Shown here: positions 18,840 to 27,743 of the stretch, one piece after another
Position numbering within the stretch: position 1 is the first letter of the stretch
Layout: every line of letters begins with the position of its first letter
Made by a program: the position numbers and the translations under genes
Source of the DNA: Micractinium sp. NFX-FRZ
Taxonomy: Eukaryota; Chlorophyta; Trebouxiophyceae; Chlorellales; Chlorellaceae
Length of the DNA: 64,000 nucleotides
Reading direction: 5' to 3'
NCBI GenBank assembly: GCA_029339195.1
Contig: JAPTJF010000089.1
Location: 97,595-161,594, forward strand
The notes under the pieces: model-generated
Database searches by the model: none
What the model was told of the DNA's origin: nothing
The model's input: only the letters and a program-made list of their open reading frames with translations

Positions 18840-19642
18840 TGCTTTGCAGCCCCCAAAGCGCTGCTGCCTGCTGCTGCTGCTGCTGCTGCAGGCAGGCTGG
18901 TGCAGGCACAAGCACAGGCACGGGCGGCCCCGTCCTGCCCGCCTGGCCCACCCCACTCAACTAAGCGCCCTCCCCGAGCATGAAACAGGCCCAACTCCCC
19001 GCCGCCCGCGTACCCAGAGCATGTCTGCCAGGATGTAGGCCAGGAAGAAGTGGGTCACAACCTCGGGGGCCACGTGCCCCGTCAGCCCCGCAATCGTGGT
19101 GGCCCCTGCAGGGCAGCGGCAGCCAATCAATGGGCGGCCATGCAAGGGGGGAGCGGGTGCGTCTGCGCAAACCAGCGAGAGGCCGGGCTGCGCGTGACAG
19201 CAGTGCAGCAGAGGCCAAGCGCTGCGGCTGCGCTTCAAAATGCAGGCTGCCACAGCAGTGGGGCTAGCAGCGGGCAAGTGGTCGAGGCTGGCTGCTCAGC
19301 TCGCAGGCTGCCTGCCAGGCTGGCAGGGTGGAGTGTGAAGCTCGCAGGCCGACTGCCCAGCCGGCTGGCTTCCAAGAGCGCTCACCAAGGATGGGGAGGA
19401 GCAGCAGGTTGACTTGGTCATGGACTGCACTTGCAGCCAGCGGGCAGACAGGCAACAGTGAGGAGGAGCAGTCAGGGCCAGGCAAGTCAGTCGGCAGTAT
19501 GGTCGGTCGGCGGTGCGCGGCGGGGGGAGCGGGTGGGTGCTACTTGCACCAGACGCAGCACGACAGGCTTAGCAAGCAAGCTCGAAACGGCAAACGACCT
19601 TTCAACAAGGCAGGGAGTCTCACCAATGCATGCGGTCTTCAT
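17103..19642 (-). CDS. TLC (TRAM/LAG1/CLN8) domain multi-pass membrane protein
   Basis: Polytopic ER/endomembrane protein of the TLC family, which includes ceramide synthases and TLCD/TMEM56-like lipid regulators. The substrate is unknown here. Exons: 19624-19642, 19386-19424, 19014-19105, 18459-18568, 18043-18129, 17719-17848, 17103-17345. Phases join to 239 aa. Visible: EVVTHFFLAYILADMLW, then NIILFHHAVTACLLL with the His pair typical of the TLC core, then CVDGVVELNTFFL, FLPLRLGLYPALVPVFL, and the last helix VILTGFNVVLLALSV. The cytosolic tail is Ala/Gly/Lys-rich. The 6-codon first exon and its ATG are the least certain part. A duplicate of the exon 6 end at 17449-17500 could be an alternative exon supplying part of the final helix. 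The family assignment is good; the exact subfamily is not. Confidence 0.75.
17449..17500 (-). repeat. Exon echo or alternative exon: copy of the TLC exon 6 end with donor
   Basis: TGGTGGGAGAC, CTGGCCT and GGGCT(C/T)CCAG plus GTGAGT on the minus strand parallel the real exon 6 end at 17719-17755, with a 6-nt length difference. In one frame the copy reads DPLAYVVGFQ, which would extend the last membrane helix. Confidence 0.65.
17517..17617. repeat. 34-bp tandem repeat, three copies
   Basis: The unit begins CACCAACCAGACGCATCCAC. Units start at 17517, 17551 and 17585. It lies in the last intron of the TLC gene. The third unit is one base shorter. Confidence 0.95.
18359..18390 (-). repeat. Exon echo: copy of the TLC exon 4 end with donor
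   Basis: CTCACTAGTGCAGGTG followed by a GGGT(G/A)GC stretch occurs here and at 18454-18482, the real exon 4 donor region. Confidence 0.85.
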
Positions 19643-21406
19643 TGTGGCGTCGGTGGCGGCGTCGGCGGGGGCAGCAGGCTGGGTCCGCTAGCAGAGGCAG
19701 GTGCCGCGCCAGCTGCGCCGCTTCCCGCTTGGTTCCAGCCACCGGCTTGGGGTGCAGAGTCCCGCTGTTGCAGCTGCTGCAGCTGCCGACGCGAAGAAAC
19801 GCGCCGCCCAACCTTGCGTGCGTGTCAAGTCACTGAGCGAGCCGCGGGCGCCGGGAAAAGGACGACGGGAACCTGATCAAGCAGCAGGAACTGGATAAGC
19901 CGCGCGCACATAAAGCGAGGGACGCGCATCTTTTGGCCTGGCGGCGCCCAGCGCGGCGCTGTGGCGGCAGCGGGCCTGGCCACCGCTCACATCTCTAGTT
20001 CACGCCCTCTGCTCTTGAGGCAAGAGATATTCATGCCGGTAAATTCGGGACTGACACGTTGGAGAGGTTCAGCAGTCTATCAGGGGCAGGGAGAAGGCGG
20101 GCCTCAGCAGAGGCGGGTGCTTGGGTGGGGTGTGGGTGCTTACCGTACCCCCATCTGGCGGTTCCGCTGAAGCTGGTTGTCAGCTGTGCCGGAACACATC
20201 AGTGACAGGTAATTTTGCTTTCCTCTGACTGTCAACACCACCACCTACACCGCCCAAATGGCTGCTCTGTGCCCAATTTTCACGATTGCTGCGGCGTTCG
20301 ATGACAAACACACCTCGTTCATGAGAGTTTGCTGTTTGGCGCTAGCACATCGGGCAGGAGCAGGCAAGGAAGGGCAGGGTCAAGCAGGGCAGTTTGGGCA
20401 GCAGAAACACTGCCCCGCCAGCTCGCCCAAGCTGAGAGCTGCCAGCTGGTTTGCTGGTTTGCCAGCTGGTAGGTGATTGTGGGTGCTGCCGCCAGCTCCA
20501 GGACCTGCAGCAGCAGCACGATGCCAGACAGCCACCCCCTGAGCTGATGCAGGGGCCAGCCCTGCGCCCTTGCCGCCCCCCGATGTCAGCCTCCTCCTAA
20601 GCCGCACGCTGTTGTCCCTCAGCGGGGCTGCCCACCAGCAGCACCCTCCGGGGTGGTGGGCTGCATGCAGCTTCGAAGGTGTTGGGCCACCTGCATGTAG
20701 GTGGTGGGTGACCCAGTGGGTGGTCAGGAATTTTGGGGGCCGCCGCTTCAACCAGGACAATCAGCGCGCAAGCGGTTTGCTTACCAAACGGCCAAGAGCT
20801 TGATGGACATGTGGTGCCAGCACCCTGCTGCCCTCCCTGCAGTGCCCTCGGAAGCATATGAAGGTGGAGCGGGAGAGCAGCGGCCCACTGTGGCATTGCT
20901 GCAGAAACTTTTGCGTTGCAGCTGCTGGCACACGCAGCCAGACAGCTTACAAAGGTTGCACCAGCGGTAGTGATGCTAGGGCGCAACAGGGCTGTGAGCA
21001 CCGGACGTGCTAAGATACTGTAACATTGGGTGCAGCAGGGGCGATGGGCAGCGGCGTGTGTGGCTGCCCCCCCTCCGCTTGCTGCCGGCCGTGCCCAATT
21101 GAACATTCACCCTCGCTTTCTATGATCTGGGACTGGACTCTGGGGTTATTGACATCACCAGGCGGCACACATCAGGCGTAGCTGTTGCTGCCGGCGGCGG
21201 CACCGCAGCGCCCCTAGCGGAGCCAGCCATGTTGGCATGATTGGATCGTGCCTGTTCCTCCCTGTGCAAATTGACGAACTCTACGCAGCGCATCGCAATT
21301 TGAAAGGACGCGGCTTTGTCCCTCCTCTCCCTCATCAATTCCCCGCCTTCCCTCCGGAGAGCCGCTACTGGTCAGGCTAGACAACCATCATTGCAGACTG
21401 GATCAA
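19643..21406. promoter_or_regulatory. Divergent intergenic region, TLC (-) / HAD-MT (+)
   Basis: This is 1.76 kb between two start codons. No gene is supportable. A 72-codon minus-strand frame at 21120-21338 is the only moderately protein-like stretch, and it has no recognised family. Confidence 0.45.
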
Positions 21407-24400
21407 ATGTCGTGCCTGGAAGCTAGCCTGCATCGCTCGGTTGCAGCGCGCGCGGGACAACGTGGACTGCAGCAGCGACTGGCGCCAGGGCTCTCAGGAA
21501 CAGGCCCGTGCCGCCAGCCTCGCTTGCTTGCGGCCGACGCAAATGTGCGCCGTCAGACGGGAGCCTCAGTCCAGGCATTGGAGGGGGCAGCTGTTCCCAC
21601 CGCAGCGACCACACCAGCACCGCCGCCGCCCTCGCCGCTCGTCTACTCGGGCGTCGTGTTTGGTGAGCGAGGCCCTGCCCGTGCCAACCAGCAGTGGCAC
21701 CCACAGAACAACTGGCAATGCTTGGTTAGCATGCACCTAGAAACAACAAGTTGCATGCGCATCTCCGCTCTTCCCGCCCGCTGCCGCCCTGTCATGTCAC
21801 CCTTGCATGCACGTCTGTACACTTGCCGATTCTGGTATTGTCCCCCTCGCTGTGCGCAGATATGGACGGCACTTTAACCGTGCCACGCAAGCACGACTAT
21901 GCGGAGATGCGGGAGCTACTGGACATCCCGGTGGGCGACGTGTTCACCGTGCTGGAGAGCTGGGACGACGGGGAGCGCATCAAGCGGTGCATGGACATCA
22001 TTATAGAGCTGGAGGAGAAGGTGGGCTGTGCCTGCTGTGCCTGCTGTGCCTGCTGTGCATGTTGTGGCTGCGCTGCAGCAAGCGGTGCATGGACATCATT
22101 ATAGAGCTGGAGGAGAAGGTGGGCTGTCCTGCTGTGCCTGCTGTGTGCCGGCTGTGTGCCTGCTGCTCCTGCTGCTGCACCTCTCACCCACGCCTGGCCC
22201 GGCCTGACGGCTTTCGCTTCCGCTTCCGAGTGCCCCCCACTGCAGACCTGCACCACTGTGCAGCCCATGCCGGGCCTGCTGGACCTCCTCACCTTCCTGC
22301 GCACCACTGGCTGCAAAGTGGGCATCGTCACCCGCAACACCACGGCCAGCCTGGATGCCTTCTTCCAGAGTGGGTGTGGTGGGCGTGTATGGGTGGGCGG
22401 CTGCACTCAGAAACAGCAGGGGTGGCTGCGGAGCATCTGTTCGAGAGGTGCTCTTGCTTTTTTGAGCGACTAGTTGGCTGGCTGAATGACGAGGTAGCTG
22501 AGCGGGCAGTGGGCTTTTACGGGTGGACGGCGCTGTTCTGCCACAGGGCCGGTTGCAGGGTGCCATGCAACACTGCATGGCCGCTGTCAGAGACTCACTC
22601 AGTTGCATCTGCGCATGGCATGCCCATGCAGCCCACTACCTCACCTCCATACTGCTCCCACCAGCCTCTGTCCTTTTCGTGATAATTCACACTGCACTGC
22701 GCCTGCACCCTTCATGCACATACTTATGGCTGTGACCTGGCCAGTATGGCCATGTGGCTGTGACGGCGCAGCGATCGAGCGCAGCAGACTCACATGCAAC
22801 TGCCGGTTGCCCTGCCCTGCTCCACATGTGTGCAGTTATTGGCGAGGAGTGGCGGGGCATGTTTGACATCCTGCTCACGCGGGACAACACGCCGTATGTG
22901 AAGCCAGACAAGCGCTGCCTGCTGCACTTTGCAGAGGTGTGTGTGCGCACAGCGCTGATTAGGCCAGTGAAGCAATTCGAGTGGGCGGAGCTCAGCAGGA
23001 CTTGTGGGAAAGAGGCGCGGCAGGGCAGATGGATGGCCCACCCTGCATGCCTGGCTGCCTGCCTGCCTGCATGCTGCAACATGTGGCAGGCACCACACAT
23101 GCTGCGCCATGCTGCGGTGTGCTGCCCTGCGCCGCGCCGCGCTGTGCTGTGATATGCTATGCAACATAACCGTTTCATCACATGTGGCCTACTTTCTTCC
23201 CCCCTCACTCTGACTTCCACATTCCACTGCCACGGTGCCACGGTGCAGGCGTGGGGGGTGCCCCCCCACCTGCTGCTCATGGTGGGAGACTCCAGCGACG
23301 ACATCGAGACGGCCTGCGCGGCCGGCACCGCCTCCTGCCTCATTGCGGGTGAGCAAGCCTGCCCCCAACATGCATATATAGGCAGAGTGTGCGACAACAA
23401 TGCTGCAATTTTTAATGAACATGGTGTAGACATGTTTGTTGCGCTGCTGGCTTGCCCCGCCCTCCCCCGGCCACCGACGCTGCGCCCCATGCTGCTTGCT
23501 GCCCCCCACTTTCCCTTGTAGGCGGCGGCAGCGAGACGTCGGCGGATGCGGTGGCGCCGCCCATGCTGGGGGGAGTGGCCACCTTCACCGTCGACTCACT
23601 CTCACACCTGCAGCAGCGCCTGGCGGCGCGCGACACCCAGCTGGGCTGGGGCGCACGCGGCAGCGGCAGCAGCAGTTCACTGAGCAGCCTCTCCTTGTCC
23701 TCCTCATCATCAGACAACGAGGATGGAAGCAGCGGTGGCAGCGGCAGCGATCTCAGCATGCTCAGCATGGCAGGCGCGCCCCCGGCTGGACTGGACTTTT
23801 TGGACGCTCTGTTTGCCCTGGGCGTCGTGCAGGTAGGTGGAGGGTTCAGGGCTGGATGGTTTAGGGCTCAAAACGGCCCTGGGGGCCCTGCCAGCAGGAC
23901 AGCCGGGCGGGCGGCCGTGCAGCCAGCGCTCAGCACCCACAAGTGCAAATGGCAGCAAGGCGGCGGCTACCTGCCCAGCCGGGTGCCCCTGGGTTAGCTT
24001 TTCTAGTGCCATTGGTGTTGCCTTGCCATCTCCCTCAGCCGCTGCCTCAGCTACCCAGCCCCCCGTGTGCCGACTGCATCTGTTGCTCGCCTTAGACACT
24101 GCTGCCCCCCCCCCCCCCCCCCCCCCTGTATCTTACCACCTCTCCCCCGCAGGCTGCAGCCTGCAGCTTCCCGCGCGTCGACAGCGCCCGCTTTGGCGTG
24201 CCGCCCGACGTCCACCCCGGCTCCCGCGTGCTCCACCTGGCCTGCGGCAACGGGGCGCTCACAAAGCTGCTGTTTGCCGCCGGGCTGCAGGTGGGGCTGC
24301 TCTGCCTGCCTGCCTGCCTGCTTGCCTGCCTGCAGTACCTAAGCATGCATGCACATGCCTGCGACGGTTCACTGGTTGGATGGTTGGAAGTTGACAGACT

Positions 24401-25152
24401 TTGCAACCATGCCATAAGCGTGGATGCATATGACAGTGACGGTTCAGTGTTGGATGCAGGCAGCCTTACTTGTATTCTGGACTGCGAACTGCTGATAGCT
24501 GAGTGCTAATTTTTGCAGGTCATAGGGGTGGACGCCGATGTGGTGGAGGCGCGGCGGCGGGGCCTCACAGCGGTGCAGCTGGCGCCGCTGGTGCTGGGCG
24601 CGGGCGCGCTGCAGGTGCGCCCAGCAGCGATCTTGGCGGGTGTGGCGTGCCCAATGGGAGGGTGCTGCAGCAGCCGTTGTACTACACCTCCCCCAACAGG
24701 ACCTAGCAGGAATGAGAAGGAGCAGGCAGATGGGTTGAGGAGGGTGACCCCCTTCACTCGCACGCTCAACCTCTCACGTTCTGTGCAACTCCCACTGTCA
24801 CTGTCACGTCCACTTGCCGCAGCCTGAGCTGGCGGCCATGGGAGGCGCGCTGTTCGATGCTGTGGTCTTCTACCAAGCACCCAGCGTCAGCAGCAGCAGC
24901 GGCAACAGCGGCAGCAGCAGCAGCAGCTCGCCGGCAGCAGAAGCAGCCAACGGCGGCCTGGCCGGCAGCTGGTGGCGGCAGGAGAGCTTGGCGGAGGTGC
25001 GGCGGGTGATGAGGCCTGGGGGCAGGCTGTGTGTGCAGGCGGCGGTGGCGGATGAGGAGGCGGTGCAGGGGGAGCTGGCGCGGGCCGGCTTCACGCTGCG
25101 GGTGTGGGAACCGGCGGGGGAGGGGGTCTGCCGCCTGGTGGCAGAGGCCTGA
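21407..25152 (+). CDS. HAD-superfamily hydrolase fused to a class I SAM-dependent methyltransferase
   Basis: Predicted bifunctional protein of 538 aa. Exons: 21407-21662, 21860-22020, 22246-22369, 22836-22936, 23249-23348, 23522-23832, 24153-24290, 24519-24614, 24823-25152; every junction is in phase. Residues 1-80 are Arg/Ala/Ser-rich and could be an organelle transit peptide. The HAD half has motif I DMDGTLTV (about 86-93), motif II TRN (about 168-170), the motif III Lys in YVKPDKR (about 203), and motif IV GDSSDD (about 226-231). It resembles the small plant HAD family of At2g33255. After a Ser-rich linker, the methyltransferase half shows VLHLACGNGALTKLL (about 377), VIGVDADVVEARRRG and a late MRPGGRL. 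Its glycine loop is ACGNG rather than the usual DxGxGxG. Substrates are unknown. The fusion rests on contiguous, phase-matched exons; transcript evidence would settle it. Confidence 0.8.
22079..22127 (+). repeat. Exon echo: perfect 49-bp copy of the HAD exon 2 end, with acceptor and donor
   Basis: This is identical to 21981-22029. It is preceded by CTGCAG and contains the donor AAG|GTGGGC, so 22079-22118 has the form of a complete 40-nt exon. Inclusion would shift the frame. Confidence 0.95.
24105..24126. repeat. Homopolymer of 22 C
   Basis: An uninterrupted C run in intron 6 of the HAD-MT gene, before the acceptor of exon 7. The length may be unreliable in sequencing. Confidence 0.9.
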
Positions 25153-25852
25153 CCCTGATGGATGGGCGCCCCGGCCCGGTTCAAGCACTACCCGTGGCAC
25201 ACACACAACTTGGATTCTAGCACGCAACACACTCGATTGAGTCACAACTGTAATGTGCTTTTTGTAACAAATATTCTGGCGCCAGCGGAGGGTGGGGGGG
25301 GCGGTGCGGCAGCAGCTGGCCAATGGAACGCCAGATGGGAAGCGAGGGCGCATGCCGCCTGGTGGCAGAAGCTTGATGTGGCAGTGGGTGGAGCTGCAAC
25401 CAACTGGGCACGGTGCCGCCTCAGTCCACCAAACTCAAGGGCATTTACTGCCACGGAGCATCCAGGGTCACCCAGGAAGGTGCGCCCATGTGGAAGGGTG
25501 CAAGGGACGCTGTGGGGAGGGCGGGGCATGGTCGGCGTCGGCGGCAGGTGCAGCCCATGCATAGCACGACGGTGCTGTTATCGTGCTCAATTGTTCCTGG
25601 TCTGTGTGCGGCTGCCCGTGTCGAGTTCGAAGAAGAGAGGTGAGGCGTGGTTGTTTGTTTGAGCCCGCCGCTCGCTGGACGCTCGTTTCCCGCTCGGCAC
25701 GCTCGATTCCCGCTCGGCCTTGTCTGGAAACCGCCTCTATGGGGCCTGTCAGACGGACCTGCAGGGGGCTGCGCATTGGGACCCGCAGTGCTTACCACAC
25801 CTGCGCCCCAAGCCGCCGCCGCCACTGCCCGCCACCGGTGCAGCTGCAGGCC
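25153..25852. other. HAD-MT 3' UTR and leader of the ARM-MYND gene
   Basis: Two TGTAA motifs end the upstream gene. From 25583 a frame is open into the ARM-MYND protein with ATGs at 25583 and 25739, so the 5' boundary of that protein is uncertain. A CTGCAG|GCCATG context at 25846-25855 could also be an acceptor. Confidence 0.5.
25249..25267 (+). terminator. Pair of TGTAA polyadenylation motifs, HAD-MT
   Basis: TGTAA occurs at 25249-25253 and 25263-25267, about 100 nt after the stop. Confidence 0.6.
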
Positions 25853-27442
25853 ATGCCGCGTGGCGCCTGGAGCGTCAACGACATCCCCCTGCTGGTGCAG
25901 CGCCTGCACAGCAGCAGCAGCAGTGCAGCCGACCAGGCAGAGGCAGCACGTGCGCTTCATGAGCTTGCTTACTTCACCGAGTGGTATGATCAGTTTGACT
26001 CGGCTGGAGCCATCCCTGGGCTGGTCCGCCTGCTGGGCACCGCCGCCGACAGCAACCCCGCAGCGCAGGCGGTGGCATGCGATGCGCTGGCCCGGCTGAC
26101 ACGCAACAGCCTGGTCGGCCAGACGGCTGTGGGCATGGCAGGCGGCATCAAGGCGCTGCTGCGCCTGCTGCGGTGCCGCGGCGCGAGCGATGCCGTCAGG
26201 GTCTCGGCGGCAGCAGCGCTGCACAGCACGGCCCGCTGCCACCCCCCGAACCAGGCAGCACTTGTGGCGTGCAGCGGCATCCCGGTGCTCATACACTGCC
26301 TGCACGGCGGCAGCGAGGAGGCGGCGCAGGATGCGGGGCGGGCGCTGAGCAGCCTTGGCTTGCCGGACTACAGGCGCGCCATTGTGGGTGCTGGCGGCAT
26401 CCCCGCCGCTGTGCATCTGCTGCACAGCGGCAGCCTGGTCTCCCAATACGTGGGCGCTGAACTCCTGCACGCCCTGTCGTGTGGGGGGCCGGATCTGAAG
26501 CGTGTCATTGGTGCCGCTGGCGCGCTGCCCCGCCTGGTGCAGCTGCTGCAGCCTTGCTCCTCGGCCAGCGGCGGCAGCGCCGGCGGGGGGAGTGGCAGCG
26601 GCGGCGCGGGGGGCGGCAGCAGGGACAGCGGCAGCAGGCGCGGCGGCAGCGGCAGCAGCAACGACAGCGTGGGCAGCATCAGCAGAGACGAGGTGCAGAA
26701 GGCGGCGGCAGATGCGCTGTGCACGCTGGCCCTGGACTGCCCCGCCAACCAGGCGGCGATCGCCGCCGCCGGCGGGGTCCCCGCCCTGCTGGCGCTGGTG
26801 CGCCACGGCAGCGAGGCGCTTCAGTTGGCAGGAGTGGGGGCGCTGCGCAGCTTGGCGCACCACAGCCCCGAGATCTGCCAGGCCATTGCAGCTGCCGGCG
26901 GCATCGACGCCCTGGAGCCGCTGCTTCTCAGCTGCAACCTGCTGCTGGAGGACCACGCCATTGTGCTGCTGGGGGTGCTCAGGAACGTGGTTGCCGACTC
27001 AGCGGCTGCCCAGGCTGCTGTGTCTACCATTGGCGGCGCTCTGGGACAGTCCAGCCAGGCGCTGGTGCAGCACGCAGGCGATGCAGCAGCACAGCCGCAG
27101 CCCAACACGGCAGCCGCAGCAGCAGCCCCAGCAGCCGGAGTAACAGCAGGTGGGGCAACAGCAGGGGCACCCACACCAGCAGGAGGGGCAGGAGCACCAG
27201 CACCAGCTGAAGCAGCGGCAGGGCCAGGAGGGCATCAGTCCCAGAGGCCTGCGCCCCGTGTGTGCGCGGCGGAGGGGTGTATTAAAACACGTGGCCTACG
27301 CCGCTGTGGTGGCTGCGCCACGGTGCGGTACTGCTGCCAGGCGTGCTGCCGGGCACACTGGGCAGCGCACAAGCCTGAGTGCCGGCGCATGCAGGAAGCG
27401 GCCGCCGCGGCCGCCGCCGCAGCGGGGGTGCAGCAGCCCTAA
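25853..27442 (+). CDS. Armadillo-repeat protein with C-terminal MYND zinc finger
   Basis: Single uninterrupted reading frame, 529 aa from MPRGAWSVNDIPLLVQRL. In-frame ATGs at 25739 and 25583 would add 38 or 90 residues of less protein-like sequence. Repeated ARM units show the usual spacing, for example SAGAIPGLVRLLGT, AGGIKALLRLLR, GIPVLIHCLHGG, AGGIPAAVHLLHSG, AGALPRLVQLLQ, AGGVPALLALVRHGS and AGGIDALEPLLL. A Gly/Ser/Arg-rich loop (about 236-275) interrupts the array. An Ala/Gly/Pro/Thr-rich linker leads to the MYND finger (about 469-513), with CGGCATVRYCCQACCRAHW and HKPECRR supplying the paired Cys and the last His/Cys. The role is probably protein-protein scaffolding; partners are unknown. 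It is the only intronless gene of the window. Confidence 0.88.
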   Translation: MPRGAWSVNDIPLLVQRLHSSSSSAADQAEAARALHELAYFTEWYDQFDSAGAIPGLVRLLGTAADSNPAAQAVACDALARLTRNSLVGQTAVGMAGGIKALLRLLRCRGASDAVRVSAAAALHSTARCHPPNQAALVACSGIPVLIHCLHGGSEEAAQDAGRALSSLGLPDYRRAIVGAGGIPAAVHLLHSGSLVSQYVGAELLHALSCGGPDLKRVIGAAGALPRLVQLLQPCSSASGGSAGGGSGSGGAGGGSRDSGSRRGGSGSSNDSVGSISRDEVQKAAADALCTLALDCPANQAAIAAAGGVPALLALVRHGSEALQLAGVGALRSLAHHSPEICQAIAAAGGIDALEPLLLSCNLLLEDHAIVLLGVLRNVVADSAAAQAAVSTIGGALGQSSQALVQHAGDAAAQPQPNTAAAAAAPAAGVTAGGATAGAPTPAGGAGAPAPAEAAAGPGGHQSQRPAPRVCAAEGCIKTRGLRRCGGCATVRYCCQACCRAHWAAHKPECRRMQEAAAAAAAAAGVQQP

Positions 27443-27743
27443 AGGACAGTACTGCCCTGTTGCGCTCCACCTAACCTTCCTTCCTCGTGACTGCAACTCT
27501 GACTCCATTGGTGTATTGAAATTTGTTCCCATCAGCCCTATGTAAGACAAGAAAGATGAAGCGATAGCAGTGACTAAATCAAGCACGTTTGAAAAGAAGG
27601 GCGAAACACAAGAGCAAACGAAGCACTAGTTCAAGCTATGTGTGTGGTACTGCTGCCAGCAAGCTGCCAGCAAGTTGCTACCTGGGCGCTCTAGCTACTC
27701 TACCAGCTGTCGCCACCTGCTCTGCTGATGGCTGACGTCGCCC
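27443..27743. other. Convergent spacer, ARM-MYND (+) / ENTH (-)
   Basis: 301 bp holding two 3' UTRs. A + strand TGTAA lies at 27541-27545. No minus-strand TGTAA was found in this short spacer. Confidence 0.5.
27541..27545 (+). terminator. TGTAA polyadenylation motif, ARM-MYND gene
   Basis: TGTAA lies 98 nt after the stop codon. Confidence 0.55.

Noticed and set aside
18781..18900. Possible CRISPR-like or satellite array from CAGG and CTG repeats
   Set aside because: Simple 3-4 bp microsatellites without spacers. Similar runs occur at many places in the window.
21120..21338. 72-codon minus-strand frame upstream of the HAD-MT gene
   Set aside because: Plausible composition but no recognisable family, no supporting splice or poly(A) context, and it is in a probable promoter region.
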